NCBI GenBank assembly: GCA_031841125.1
Contig: CM063110.1
Span: forward strand, 57,263,946 to 57,327,945
Direction of reading: 5' to 3'
DNA length: 64,000 nt
Source of the DNA: Acanthococcus lagerstroemiae
Lineage: Eukaryota > Arthropoda > Insecta > Hemiptera > Eriococcidae
The position numbers and the translations under genes are program-made. Shown here one piece after another: positions 46,051-57,861 of this stretch; position 1 is the stretch's first letter, and each line of letters begins with the position of its first letter. The notes below the pieces were generated by a model. The model was not told the DNA's origin and did not search any database. It was given only the letters and a program-made list of their open reading frames with translations.

Positions 46051-46582
46051 AAGACGAAGATGCCAAACACAAAAAGAGACAGACCCTACAAAGCTGAAAG
46101 AATTGCCCGAGAAGGTCAAAGCCCAAAGAAATCAGAAGCAGAGCAAAAACCAAATGAGACTTAAAGAAATCAGAAGCAGAACCCACAAAGCCAAGGGAAC
46201 TGCTCAAAAAGGCCAAAGGAACCAGAGAGAAGCTACAGACAGCACTTACAGAGCCAAAAGACCCACCAAAGACGGGCAAAGAGCGCCCAAAGAAATCAGA
46301 TTCAGAATCGACAGAGCCTAAACAACCGCCAAATAAGGCCAGGAAAGCGCAGAGAATTCAAAGTCAGAATCTATAAAGCCAAAAGAACACCAAAGAAAGC
46401 CAGAGAGATCGAAAGAAAGTCGGCAACAGAACCAACAAAGCCAAGAAACCACTCAAGAAGGCAAAAGGAAGCCCAAAGAAGTCAGCGACAGAATTTACAG
46501 TGCCAAAAGAACCGCCAAAGAACACCCATAAAAATTAAAGGAAGAACCTACAGAGCCAAAAGAACTGCCAAAGAAAGCCTAA

Positions 46583-46974
46583 GGCTACGCGCGCATTGGA
46601 CGATTTTTATCGTTCTAAAATTGTTCCGACTAAATTCACCGCAGATAGCTTGACAAAATTGTTGAGTTCGTAGGGCTACACTGGGTCAGTACAGCAAGGA
46701 ATAGAACAGCATGGGCCAGGCGGACGGAAACCTATGCCCAGAGGTGGCCGGGTTAGGGACTCGTCTACCTAACCTGAAGTCGTAATAAATTAATTGACCG
46801 CACTGCACAACTAATTAGTCAAATTGCGGGCGCATGGCTTGTTGCAAAAAAAAAAAAATATATTATTGTATCGTACTAAATTTGGGACAAGTTTCAAATT
46901 TTTCATCGGCCGATTATTTATTTACTATACAACTAAGTAGTTTAACGATAGAAATCGTCCAATGCGCGTGTACC
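46583..46974. mobile_element. 392-bp TIR element inserted in the minisatellite, CTAA duplication
   Basis: The left end GGCTACGCGCGCATTGGACG and right end (inverse of GGTACACGCGCATTGGACG) match over about 32 bp. CTAA lies outside both ends (46579-46582 and 46975-46978) and minisatellite units resume on each side. A 4-bp duplication fits few superfamilies. The interior contains the C-terminal codons and 3' end of an RTE-like LINE (46714-46855). Confidence 0.75.
46714..46855 (+). mobile_element. RTE-like LINE 3' end fragment
   Basis: ACGGAAACCTATGCCCAGAG encodes TETYAQRWPG then a stop, which aligns with TETYAQKWAIEGEE at the end of the 35.7-37.1 kb reverse transcriptase. A 3' UTR of about 90 bp ends in an A12 tract at about 46845. 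It lies inside a TIR element. Confidence 0.6.
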
Positions 46975-47169
46975 CTAAAGAATTTAGAAACACAATTTAT
47001 AAGGCTAAAAAAACCACCAAAGACGATCAGATCAGGCACAAGAAAGTCGATAGCGGAACCTACAAATCCAAGAGAACTGCTCAAGAAGGCCAAAGGAAGC
47101 CCAAAAGAAGTCGAAAACAAAACCTACAATGCCAAAAAAATCGGTAAAGAAGGCTAAAGAAAACCGAAC

Positions 47170-47850
47170 GAGCCAGGTCGCTTTGCGACCTAGTAATAGG
47201 GTCGGCCTTTCAGCGGGAGTCTGGGTGGCTATTCCACCAACCAACTTCGAACAAAAAGTACGATCGCACATGGACGCTGTTAAGCGTAAGGGAACCAACC
47301 GGCAAAATCTGTTTTTTAGGAACACGTGATTCTGAGTTCAAGAGCCATGTAGAAACTACATATATGACATGGCGTTTACTGATAAGCTTTGATCAACGTG
47401 AGTACACACTTTTGGATAGGGGGCCCAATTCTGAAAAATTCTACTTTTTACACTCTTTCCAACGACACCAATAACTCATTTTGTTTACAAACGTTGGTTG
47501 GTTCACGCCGACCCTTATTTCAGCAAGAATCAGACACAATAATATTACAAACCTCACAAAATGAACTCCTTCCATCGATTTCTTATGTTGACACCTCGAG
47601 TCACTTTTGCAGAGACTGTAGGCACGATGTAGAACCATTTCCCTATCTGTTTCTTTTACACACGATTACGTTCACTTTTACATTTAAAACCAGAAGCGCC
47701 ACTGTCGAAAGCAAACGCGATTCATTTTCGTGCATCTCGTTTGTTTGTCCACATAATTACATTTTAAACCGCAAGCGCCACTGTTGCGTTAGATAGAACT
47801 TTATTACTACTACTATTTTTTCCATTGTATAAGGCTCGGCTGCGCAGACC
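47170..47850. mobile_element. unidentified insertion in the minisatellite
   Basis: About 680 bp of unrelated sequence separates minisatellite units. The left border has a hairpin AGGTCGC-TTT-GCGACCT directly followed by AG-T. Near the right border is an (ACT)n tract (47804-47815). A 135-residue ORF (47389-47796) has no motif I recognise. The type is unknown. Confidence 0.4.
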
Positions 47851-48704
47851 CTAAAAAAGGCAGAGGCAGAACCTACAGAGCCACAAGAACTCGCAAAGAA
47901 TACCATAAAAAACAAAGAATTCAGAAACAGACTCTACTTAACAGTAAGAACCACCAAAGAAGATCAGACGAGGCCATAAGAGCCGCCAAAGAAGAACAAA
48001 GAACGCCCAAAGAAATCAGAGGCCAAACCTGAAGTCCTAGAAGATCCACCAAAAAAGGCTGGAGAAAGCCCATAGAATTCAGAAGCAGAATCTTAAAAAA
48101 AACCAGAAGATGTCCAAAGAAGACGGCAGCGGAACCTAAAAGGCCAAAAGAACCACCAAAGAACGCCAAAGAACGTCTAAAGAAATCAGAGACAGAATCT
48201 ACAGAGCAAAAGAAATTGCTAAAGAATGTAAAAGAAATCCTAAAGAATCCAGAAGTAGAATCTACAAAACGAAAAAAACCACCAAAATGATCGGAAGAAG
48301 CCTAAAAAGCCAAGCAACTATTCAAAAAGGCCCAAGGAAATCCAAAAAGGTCAAAAGCAAAACCAACAAAACCCAAAAATATGATACAGAAGGCTAAAGA
48401 AAGCCGCAAAAGTCAGAGGCAGAACCTGCAAAGCCAAAAGAACTTCCAAAGAAGACCAAAGAAAACCCAAAGAATTCAGAAGCAGACTCTACAAAGCAAA
48501 ACGAAGAGAACCACCGAAAAGATCAGGTGAAGTCCAAACAGCCAAGAAACTGTTCAAAAAGGCCAAAGGAAGCCCAAAGAAGTCAAAAGCAAAACCTACA
48601 AAGCCAGAAGAATCGGTAAAGAAGGCAAAGGAAAGCCGAAAGAAGTCAGAAGCAGAACCTACAAAGCTATAAGAACGGCCAAAGAAAGCCCAAAGGGGCA
48701 GAGT

Positions 48705-49555
48705 CAAACAAGCACAAGTTTTCTGCTCGTCTTTCAAGGCAGAGCTCTCATATTCTGAAAAGGGGCGAAAAGTATGCTTTATAATTTGCCAATTAGTCGT
48801 AATACTTGGTTCTGCAACCGCGTACAGACAGAAGCGAGTCGAGAAAACTGCATAATTCATCACTGCGTGGGTTAATTATATTCCTGTAGCAAAGACATGT
48901 GCGACTTTGAACAACCCGAATTGTATGCGAAACTTCTTGCTCGTAGTAATATTTTCATTTACTCGTCTGCTCGGAAATACGACAAGAGTTGAAGACAGTC
49001 TGCGAAAGACCACTAATGTACGCGCCTACGACACTGCACAGCCACGAGCAGCGCTTTCACTCGGAACAGCTGAACTTCTCCCACCTAAAGCCCGTACATG
49101 TAGAACACCCGAGTGACGATATACGCCATTCTTTATTCAGCTCGGTTTCATGAAATGAAAACTGACCGTAAGCGGTAAATTCCGATAAGTGGATGCGTGG
49201 CCCAGTGGCAACGAGCCGGCCTCCCAATCCTTGCGTCCCGGGCTAGTGATATTCGAATACCCTCACAAACACCCTAGCGAATACAACGACTACCGCATCA
49301 GTTGAGATGGAAACATAGCGCGTCCTGCAGCCCCCGTCAGTTCATACGAACACGGCATTACAATCGTAGAGCGTGTTACCACCAGATCAGAAAGATTGAT
49401 ACTGTGCGTGTGCACGTCGTAGACAGCTTACTCAACGACGCGAAACCCGGGAGCTAGTAAGCGAACTGCGGCTGCATACTCTGCGGTGCAAAGAAGGAAA
49501 ACTCTGACGCAACCGTATACCGTGGGGAAAGAAACGGCAAACTACCCCGACTAAC
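48705..49555 (+). mobile_element. mostly unassigned; possible degenerate tRNA-derived SINE at 49196-49330
   Basis: Near 49205 TGGCCCAGTGG resembles a pol III A box, and GATATTCGAATACC (49248-49261) resembles a damaged B box at tRNA spacing. A 3' body is not recognised. The remaining sequence of the interval shows nothing. Confidence 0.3.
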
Positions 49556-49560
49556 CTGCC

Positions 49561-49706
49561 CAGCGCAGAAACCTGCCATTTTGTATCCAACCGTGCCTGT
49601 GGATGCCAAATCCGACTATGCCGAGCGTAAAGCGTAGTCAATTCATCATCCACGGGCACGGTTGGATACAAAATGGCAGGTTACCGCACTCGTATTGTTA
49701 TAGCGC
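49561..49706. mobile_element. palindromic MITE, copy 2 (partner at 32491-32643)
   Basis: Shares GAAACCTGCC, TTTTGTATCCAA, CGTGCC and GGTTGGATACAAAATGGCAG with copy 1 in the same palindromic order. The leftmost part of the left arm is shortened relative to the right arm. The loop differs more than the arms. Confidence 0.8.
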
Positions 49707-49944
49707 TTTGCCCAGAAGGGTCACGCGTTGGAAATCGCGACAGCCAACATCCGTCAGCAGATAAAGCGCTCAAGGAGAAGAAAGAGAGGTAAGCTCCGCG
49801 AGACCAATTTTCGTTTCACGAAACAGACGATAGAAAATGGCGGATGTCTGCACTCGGGTATTCTGCGACTCTCACCTCAGCTGATCCAGCCACAACAGTC
49901 AAGTGTTCGCTTTGTTCTTGCAGTGAGGGAGGGCCATTTGTACA

Positions 49945-50190
49945 GCGCATTTTAACATGTTACCACGTTAAGTGTCGAAGTATTTTTCAGTGTAGCGTTT
50001 TCAAAACAAAGATACTGAGATTTCGTAAAAGAGCTGTAGAGGGGGTTTTAGTACCCGAAAATGGCTGAAACTTGGTATGCGAGGTCCAAGACGCCCAACT
50101 CGTTCTGGAGGCAGATAGGTAGCCCGCTTCTTGAAGCTTCCGTGAGCCCACGGCTGTCACTCACCGGTGGGTGACAATTTTAGAATGCGG
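49945..50190 (-). repeat. dispersed repeat, partner of 24280-24535
   Basis: On the minus strand, CGCATACCAAGTTTCAG, TACAGCTCTTTTACGAAATC and GAAAACGCTACACTGAAAAA follow the order found at 24361-24500. A palindrome CACCGGTGGGTGA lies at 50162-50174. No coding support. Confidence 0.5.
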
Positions 50191-50199
50191 AATTGCACT

Positions 50200-52216
50200 C
50201 TATCGATGAAGAGAAACAACTTTCAGTATCGTCTTTTCTTCGTATCCAGTTTTCTTCGCGAGACAGGGCAAATGAACCACTTTATATACTTGAAAGTGTC
50301 GGCACTTCCACGTATTAAAGAAACGAGATACCCACTTTGGTGTTCGACTAATTCTCATACCATCTATCGCAAGTAATCCGCTGGACAGGCCTCCACCGTC
50401 TAAAATTACACGTAATCTAGATAACAGTCTGTTGACATCACAGGCTGCCATGATTCAATGGTACTCCGCAATTGGATGCGTCACTGTTTCTAGAAAGAAA
50501 GGCTGCTCGCCACTCATGTCAGTGAGACAAAAGCTACGGAGGACTCGATGCCTCGCCGAAATTCAATAACCCGACCGCCACATTCCAGCCGAACAGATAA
50601 TGCAATGGTCAACTCGAGCTTAATGGCAACAAAAAACTACACGAGCATGCGATTGCGGCGAATCGCAAATGGTTTCGAAGCCATCAGTCTCAGAAGTTTT
50701 TCGGTTTCACGTTGTATCGCCGATTTTCATCTTTACTCCGCTGGGAACCTCGAAAATGTAAATTTTTTCAGTAATTTGCACCGAAAGTTTCGGTCGAGCG
50801 AATACGATATCATTTTGAGCGAAACGAGACTTGTATATAATTTCATTCAACCGCTTGCATAGCGGAATTGACAAAATGAGAGAAAAAAATATGATTTGGA
50901 ATTACGAGTATTTTCCCTTATTTCTTCTCTTTCACTTTCCCCCCCCCCTTCTCAGTAATTTAATTGAATCGCAGTTCGTTGATGAGAATCTAGAAAAAAT
51001 ATTACCAGTATGGAACTGAAAATCTAGAAAAATTCTTCGAACAGTTTTCAATGGGTTCGTTGGCTGGGTGCCCGCGTAAAAGGTTCATTTGATTTTGTTT
51101 CTTCTTTCCAACGCGTGTACGTATAAATGGGCTAAGAAGGACAATCGGACAGTCGGCTATGTCTGTAGAATTCTGCTTTCAACTGGTATCAGCGATGATG
51201 AGGAGATACAGCTGGAAAATACACTCACGTCGGGGTCGGACTACCATTTGAAGTGGATCCATATAGTTGACTAAACAGAAGAAAACAGTTTCGAAACCTG
51301 TAATATCCAATTTTACGCGACTAACTGCATACAGGGACGTGGGCGAGAAACAAAACGCATTGAAGATAATTTAATTTCTATGTAGGGTGTCTCAAAAGTA
51401 AGTTCAACACTGCTCGTTCCGGACGTGTGGTAACACTGATGCAACGCAACTTCGTACATATTATTTGGAGGATATGATTCAGCCAGAAGCGCAAATAGGG
51501 CCCAGAACTTGGGGGAGGGGCTTAGGCTCCCTTATTATGAAGCAACACCACCTCCCCGCATCATTTCCTTTGGTAATTTTTCAGTGTGGGGAGCTATTTA
51601 GAAGTTTGGGGGTCTGAGCCCCCCAAGCCCCCCATGGATTCAGTGCTGCCAGATGCCCGGATTTCTCAGTTGATCTCCAGATTTTTCAGCCTTAGACAGA
51701 AAGTGACCGAATTTCTGAATAATGTCCGAAAACCTTGGGGAAAATCCGGATTTTCGTTGTTTTTCTCGTTTTATGGGTTTATTCAACTTCTGATTGAGTT
51801 TCGTGATGACAGCAAATGCAACGGACATGTGTTCCTGCGTTCTTGTGCAGTTCTACTCTTCTGTTTAGGTTCGTTTTCGCCAATTTGTGCGTGATAAAAT
51901 CCTAATGGAATGATAAAATTTAGTTCGGCGGATTTGTGCTTTCAAGAGGAATACGATGACCTTTCAAGAGGAATACGATGACACAAGACAAGTGGCATAA
52001 AGGGTAAATTTGATCTTTCTCTCCTCTCTTCTTAACAAAAATTTTCGTCTTAACTTGTGAACCGAAAACATACGCGTGCTATAACCGTACCGCATCCCAC
52101 CGCAACCTAAGAGCGGCAGTGAACACCCGGGAACCGGTTTCACAGTGAAAGGCGCGGACACGTCGACGACGATAGAATACACCGACCCCGTGCAACGGCT
52201 ACACTATAGTGTAGGG
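50200..52216. other. unassigned; mixed low-complexity and possible element ends
   Basis: A C10 run lies at about 50940. TAGGGTGTCTCAAAAGTAAG near 51385 looks like a transposon terminus, and CAGTGCTGCCAGATGCCCGG near 51646 looks like a hAT end, but neither has a clear partner. CCCC-rich text at 51610-51640 is typical of such ends. No gene is supported. Confidence 0.3.
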
Positions 52217-52223
52217 CATCAAA

Positions 52224-53228
52224 TAGTGTTGCCAGGTGGGGCGCTTTTGAAATTGGCCGGGCGTTAAAAAATACTGTCGGGCGATGTGTAAAAATTGTGG
52301 CGATTTTTAGGCAGAATGCGTGACTTCTCTCTTTTTCTGAGTCTTGAAAAAATCAAGAAATAAGTTTAATTAATTAAAAAAGAAACTGTGCCCAAAATTG
52401 ACTGGGAGGTTGCGTAAAATTTTGAATAGGTCGACTTACAGCACTGCTGACTGTGAAAAAGCCTAAGAAAAAAGACCTAAAAGGTATGGAGTTTTTAGTA
52501 CTTTTTCATAAAACTAGACTGAAAATTGATAGCGGTAGCGATATTAGTCTATCGATGGTCGATGGCATCGATGAATATATACTAAAATTTTGTCGACACG
52601 AGGAGAACAGCAGTCCCTTCTTCCTTTGTTGCTTTGTTCAGTTTTTAATATTCATTTGTGATGTGATTTGGGATTTCTTTCGTTTAAACTGAAAAACTGA
52701 AAAACTGAAACTGGATGCTGTTAAACATTTAAGATTTAATTTGCTGGTACAGTTATGGGGAAGGAATTGATGTCACACAGCGAGAGTTCTTGGTTACTGT
52801 TAGCAAAAATGCCTTTTTTTGGCCAAGGAACGTTTTGAATCCAATAAGAAAAACACAGGGAGCAAAGATCAATATGTTACTTAACCTTGTGCCTGTGCGT
52901 CAAAAAAGGAATTCGCCAACACCCATATTGTCTGTGCATATTATTGCATATTTCACATTTTTGGCGAATATTTTTGCATATTTGTACAAAAAAAAAACTG
53001 CATATTATATGCGCATATTTTGTGATTTATGACGCATTTTGGGTTGCCCTGCTGATAAGAGTGATGAGCGCGTTTGTGACATACTTCCATGCCGCGTGAT
53101 GTGTAGCGGGTTGCGTTCGCATCGAGGTAACCTTATAGTAATATATGAATCTTGGGCAGTGGCGATTTGTGGCGATTTTCAACTTTTAACATGACGACTT
53201 TATCGAGAAAAAAAAACTGGCAACACTG
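52224..53228. mobile_element. hAT-like non-autonomous element, about 1.0 kb
   Basis: The left end TAGTGTTGCCAG and right end CTGGCAACACTG are inverse apart from the first base. CATCAAA is shared immediately outside both ends (52217-52223 and 53229-53235), most of an 8-bp duplication. Subterminal GGCGATTT words occur near both ends. A 79-residue ORF inside (52453-52692) has no transposase motif. Confidence 0.7.
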
Positions 53229-53239
53229 CATCAAAGTGA

Positions 53240-55010
53240 GCTCTCACAGTAAGAACTTCAACGTGGGAAGGTTCGTACTTCCACGTTTTCGAGAGACAGA
53301 AAGGCAGGCTGAAGCGAGGATGGAAGAACTGAGCGGGGAAATCAGGACTGTGAGTACATCAGGCCCCATTTCCTAACAGGCTCGTATTATTTTGGGTCTC
53401 AAGTTTTAACAATAATCTATCGGCCTCAGCGCAAATTAAAGTGATAGACATGAACAAGATTTTACTAGAATGTTCTGCTGTGATTCAAACTGTTCTTAGT
53501 TCAATGAAGTAAACTTATATTAATTCTTCGCAAGAACAATGTATACCTCCTCCGCTTGTACAAATACATGCTCGCATATGACGCGATTCTTCAGAAAGTC
53601 CTGCATCCTCCCGCGATCTTTCAATTCACCACAGCTCTTTTCATTCTTATTCTTCGCTGACTTTGCTCACAAAGGAAGTATTTAATGAATCACTTGAACT
53701 GTACATTGACACCTCACTTTCTGTCTCTGACACTTCTTGATCAGTTCCCGTCTCTGATATTCACTGATCATTTTCTCTGACCGACGGGCCCCTCATTACT
53801 TTCCATCTCCTAACCTCTGTCATCATTCTGATTTTTCGGTACATCTACGACTACATAATTCATGCATAGGTGATGAAGTTGTACCAAGACTTTCACCCGA
53901 AAACAAAATACGGTTTGTACTTCGGATAGTTAGGTATAGTGAGGGACAGAAACCAGTGAAAAAAATATATGGGAGCCAGAAAAAGGGACTAGAGAAGGAT
54001 AAAAAAAAAAAACTGAAAAAATTAGCAGAGGGTACAACAGGTTAACTTCTAACAGGTCCCCGAAGAAATGGCCTCGCCGGACACAAAGAACTGCAGCGAA
54101 ACATACGCAACTAAAATATTTAGACGGGGGACAAGAAGATTCGGACACTGTGCATCTTGACATGGATAATGCCCAATGACTGGCCCTCATCCTAAAATCG
54201 ATGTCACGTTTTTCCAACCGACACCAAGAATCCCGACGGATTTCCATGGAAATTCATTAAATATAAGACATATTCATCTACCAATATGTATCTGGACATG
54301 CAGTTTAGAAACTCGTCATCAATTTACTGATGATGAATTTGTAAATTGGAAGAAAATAAAATTGCCATAGAGATTTTTATAATAATTTGAAATAAAGACT
54401 ACTGTAGTGTTCTCGTTAGCCATTTTCGGGCGGTCCTCTTTTTGGTTCTCTCGGAATTTCAATTGTTTTTTTTGAAATTGCTGCAATCTGAAGAGCTTTT
54501 TGCATTCCATAACGTTTGCCACAGGAACCCGTTTTTGGTTTTACAGACGAAAGATTAATTACTAATTTCAGCATCCTCTCTAACCCCCTCCCCCTTTGGT
54601 TAAGACCAGACCCCTGAACACTAGGGTGCCTATGCAACTGTGTTTTATAAATTCTAACCCCCACTGAAGAAAAAGTTCGGTTTGCGCCCCTATACCTATC
54701 TATCTATTTGTATCTGATATCTCACTGCCTGTTCATCAAGATATTATGTATTTATTTTCATATGTCTGTGCGTCTGTCTTAAGACCAGAGATCCTCCTAG
54801 CGGGACATGCGGTGAAGAGAAAGATTAAATTTCGAACGGAACGTGTTATCAAATTAGCTTATGACTTTCAGAACTCATGAAGACTGGTGAGGCTCGTTAA
54901 GACAGGTCGAATTTTCCATAAGGAATCGGACTTGATTACATTTTTCTGAATAGGATTCGCTCAAATGTTCCTTTGATAATCGAAAGTTGAAGTCTGAATA
55001 ATTCAATAAT
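53240..55010. other. unassigned sequence
   Basis: No gene or repeat recognised. An A11 tract lies at about 54001. Small ORFs at 53930-54247 (-) and 54176-54370 (+) are unsupported. Confidence 0.3.
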
Positions 55011-55011
55011 A

Positions 55012-55638
55012 GTGACGCGCCATGAGAAACCTACCTTCGGGTGAAGAGGGTCGAAAATGAAATTTTGACTGATTCTAATAGAGAAAAGTATGGAAAATCC
55101 AATGCCGCAAACCGCTGCTCAATCGGAGCAAAATTCTCAGAGATATGCCATTTTGAAGTTGGAAACTACTAAAAAGTACTTTTCGAGAAAAACAGCTTTA
55201 AAGTTTTTCGTTCGGACATTGCTTAAATTACCAAGTTCTCCGAAGGTATTATGATTGAAAATTAGCCCCTCCCCCCCCCCCCGAGTAAAATTTTATGAGG
55301 AATTCAATGGTGTAGGTTTCAGGTTTACTAAAATAAAACTGACAAATGTATGCAAATAAAGTTTATTATTAAAAAAATGTATGTAAATGACGTTGATTAT
55401 AAAAAAAATCTATCATACAAAAAATTCAAAAAAAATTTTTTTTGTACAAAAATTATAAAAATCAAACAAATAAACAACGAAACAAGCGAGTATGGGTGCC
55501 TAAAATGTTCTTCGGATACTCTTAGAACACATTTCCGGCAAAAAATCATTTTTGATTAAAATCAATTTTTCAATGTTTTGGCGTTTTTCTTGAAAACAAC
55601 TTTTTCACCCGAAGGTATGGTTCCTCATGGCGCGTCAC
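55012..55638. mobile_element. 627-bp terminal-inverted-repeat element
   Basis: The ends are GTGACGCGCCATGAGAAACC and its inverse, with CTTCGGGTGAA also mirrored (TIRs of about 35-38 bp). Flanks AATAATA and AATTATA are similar and may be a diverged duplication. The interior is AT-rich, with a C12 run near 55269 and no transposase. Confidence 0.65.
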
Positions 55639-55639
55639 A

Positions 55640-56530
55640 ATTATAGAATTGTTTCCGTGCGTGTGTCGTTGCATGAAAAGTCATGTTATCAATTACCGAT
55701 AACTCCCTCTATAAGATAATCTTTCTATTCGTTATACCTACTACCTAGCATAGCGAGAAATGTATCCGTCTAATTTTGTACAGTGATGTTTTGTATATTC
55801 TTGTAATCGTGTAATATAGTGTATATAGTTCGGAAGATCGATGTTACCTTTCTGTTTTGCAAATTTTTTACCTTCTGGGCTCTCCCGTCCGGCCTGAGCT
55901 CATCAAACAAGAATATAATGAGTCATATTTCGACATCGTAGCCTAATTGAATGCGGAGTTAGTTATGTGTTGGAAAAATTTGAAAAATAAGAACTCCAGC
56001 GTCTATTGTAAATCGGCACTAGTGTGTACCGAAAAAGAAACACCGTTGTTGCGGCCATCCGATCTGTCTCTAACTTACCAGTACATGGAGCTATGATGAT
56101 GATGTGGGTCAAAATCTCGTCTATAACGCTTTTAGTTTACAAAAATAAACTTATGATCATTAAAAATACATTTTCGCGATTTCTGTTAAATAAAATAATG
56201 TAAAATCAAGTCGGATTTCTTATGGAAAAGCATAAGTAGTCGAAATATTAATGTCTCCGAAAAACTGGTGCTCTGTGACTCCTTACTTTGTCTTCTTCGC
56301 ATATAATTTTTTCAATTTTCCCGCCCATTTCCTCTTTGAATATTGCAGGGGAAAAAAAACGAAAAAGAAAAAAGTGTTTGGATCATTTGTGTCACAGTAG
56401 GTACATACTACATAGTACGAACGAACCCTTGCACATTCTGCAACAACTTGTCCTTAATGCACCCTCATCTCTACCTAATTTCCTCACTTTCTTCACTCAT
56501 GACCACCACCCAGAAATGGAAAAATAATCA
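55640..56530. other. unassigned sequence
   Basis: Nothing recognised. Two overlapping short ORFs (56288-56576) lack motifs. Confidence 0.3.
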
Positions 56531-57641
56531 GGGACGTACCGTAGAGTTATTCCTGGGAGGGGAAAATTTGAATTGACTCGATTCAAAATTTCCAAGAATT
56601 GAAATAAAAAAATAATAATTTTTTGACTTGTCAGATTTTCCCAACTGGCTCAACTCAAAATTTCCAACTATCATAGAAAAAATAAAAACTTCTGACTTTT
56701 TGGATTTTTCCCAATTCTCAACTTTTGACTTGTTGGATTTTTCCAACTCCGTCTGACTGAAATGGTAAATCTTCCCAAAGGGCGTTATTCGAATAATAAT
56801 CATGAATAAAAGTTCAATCATTATTCCTTATTCACTATTCGTCAACACGTTAAATTATTCATCAATCATTATTCAGTAAAATGAAGATGTGAATAATATT
56901 CGTCAATCATCGTTATTCGTTATTCATTGCGGACGCAGTAACAAAACAAAACATTCAACGAGGATCAGTGTCGTAGCCAGGATTTTCCCAAAGGGGACCG
57001 GGGCAATATTAGAAGACCATGTAAGCATTTTAGGGGGGGTAAATTTTTTAAGGGGTGTAAAATATATATTTTCAAGGGAGTTTTTTTGGGGGTAAAATAT
57101 TTTTGGGGACGGGTATTTTTCTGGGGGGGGGGGTAAACATATCATTTTGGGGGTACCCCCATCCTCTTACGACACGCTATGCCACTGACGAGGATTGTTC
57201 TTCAACTAGGTAAGTAGGTTCATGTCTTACCTCATCCCGGTACTAGTTAACGGCGAAAACTAGGAAATGTTTACCCCTCCCCCCCCCCCAAAGTATACAA
57301 TAGTCATTCATTTTACACGGTGTATCTTAGAAAGTAAATAAAGTTTTTCCGATTTTCTCATGGGGGGGGCAAAGGACTGCGCAAGGGGAGGGCAACGCTC
57401 CCTGGCCCCACTTTGACTACGGGTCTGATTTCATTATTCGCGTGATTGATGTTATTGAATACTGATTACTGGATAATGAATGACTACTCGTTACTCATAC
57501 TTACGACTAACGAATAAACAATTCGTTATTTGTTATTCACGCGCTTATGAATAACGAATGAAATATTCATTATTCATGAATACCGAATAATGGTTGCGTT
57601 GTTCATTATTCAGTATTCGAATATTATACTGCCCAACTCTG
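56531..57641. mobile_element. cluster of nested hAT-like element ends
   Basis: Four hAT-style termini lie close together: CAGGGACGTACCG at 56531 facing right, a complete small element at 56966-57187, CTACGGGTCTG ending at 57427, and TGCCCAACTCTG ending at 57641. Between them are ATTATTCATTATTCG-type subterminal repeats on both sides (56780-56930 and 57425-57625). Apart from the complete one, pairing of ends is unclear, so this is a nest of fragments. Confidence 0.55.
56966..57187. mobile_element. 222-bp hAT-like MITE with perfect 8-bp duplication
   Basis: The left end CAGTGTCGTAGCCAGGA and right end GCTATGCCACTG carry hAT-style TIRs. ACGAGGAT flanks both sides exactly (56958-56965 and 57188-57195). 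The interior is G-rich with several GGGGGTAAA runs. It sits inside an older hAT-like repeat. Confidence 0.88.
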
Positions 57642-57861
57642 TCCTAAAACTGCTGAGTGAAAAATTCCTACAGGGGGTAAGTCCCCCCCCCCAATATCCG
57701 CCCGCATCGGTAAGTCCCTGAAAATAATCACGAAATTCGAAATCAAACATCGCCTGTGACGAACAAGTAAACGACATTCACACTGTTTCTGGATTAAACT
57801 TGCACCGAAACTCGGATCGCGTAGCGTTCGGTTGACATGACGTGACGTCATCGCTACAGGG

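Larger units (their letters stand above)
46060..48700 (+). repeat. degenerate 60-bp A/G-rich minisatellite, interrupted twice
   Basis: Units of roughly 60 bp with blocks GCCAAAGGAAGCCCAAAG, AAATCAGAAGCAGAACC and TACAAAGCCAAAAG repeat across 46060-46580, 46975-47165 and 47855-48700. One strand is almost free of T. Read in frame, units give K/E/P/R-rich peptide (KPKRTAKEGQRKPKE-like), but no frame stays open beyond about 100 codons. It is therefore a decayed minisatellite, or a decayed repetitive coding sequence. Two foreign insertions split it. Confidence 0.75.

Noticed and set aside
46103..46321. Lysine-rich repeat protein
   Set aside because: The open frame is short and arises from the T-poor minisatellite; other units of the same repeat are interrupted in every frame.
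47389..47796. 135-residue secreted or cysteine-rich protein
   Set aside because: It lies inside an unidentified insertion; cysteines are scattered, there is no signal peptide and no family resemblance.
57656..57710. Tiny element with CAGGGGGTAAGTCC and GGTAAGTCCCTG ends
   Set aside because: The ends are direct repeats of GGTAAGTCC, not inverted; too short to support.
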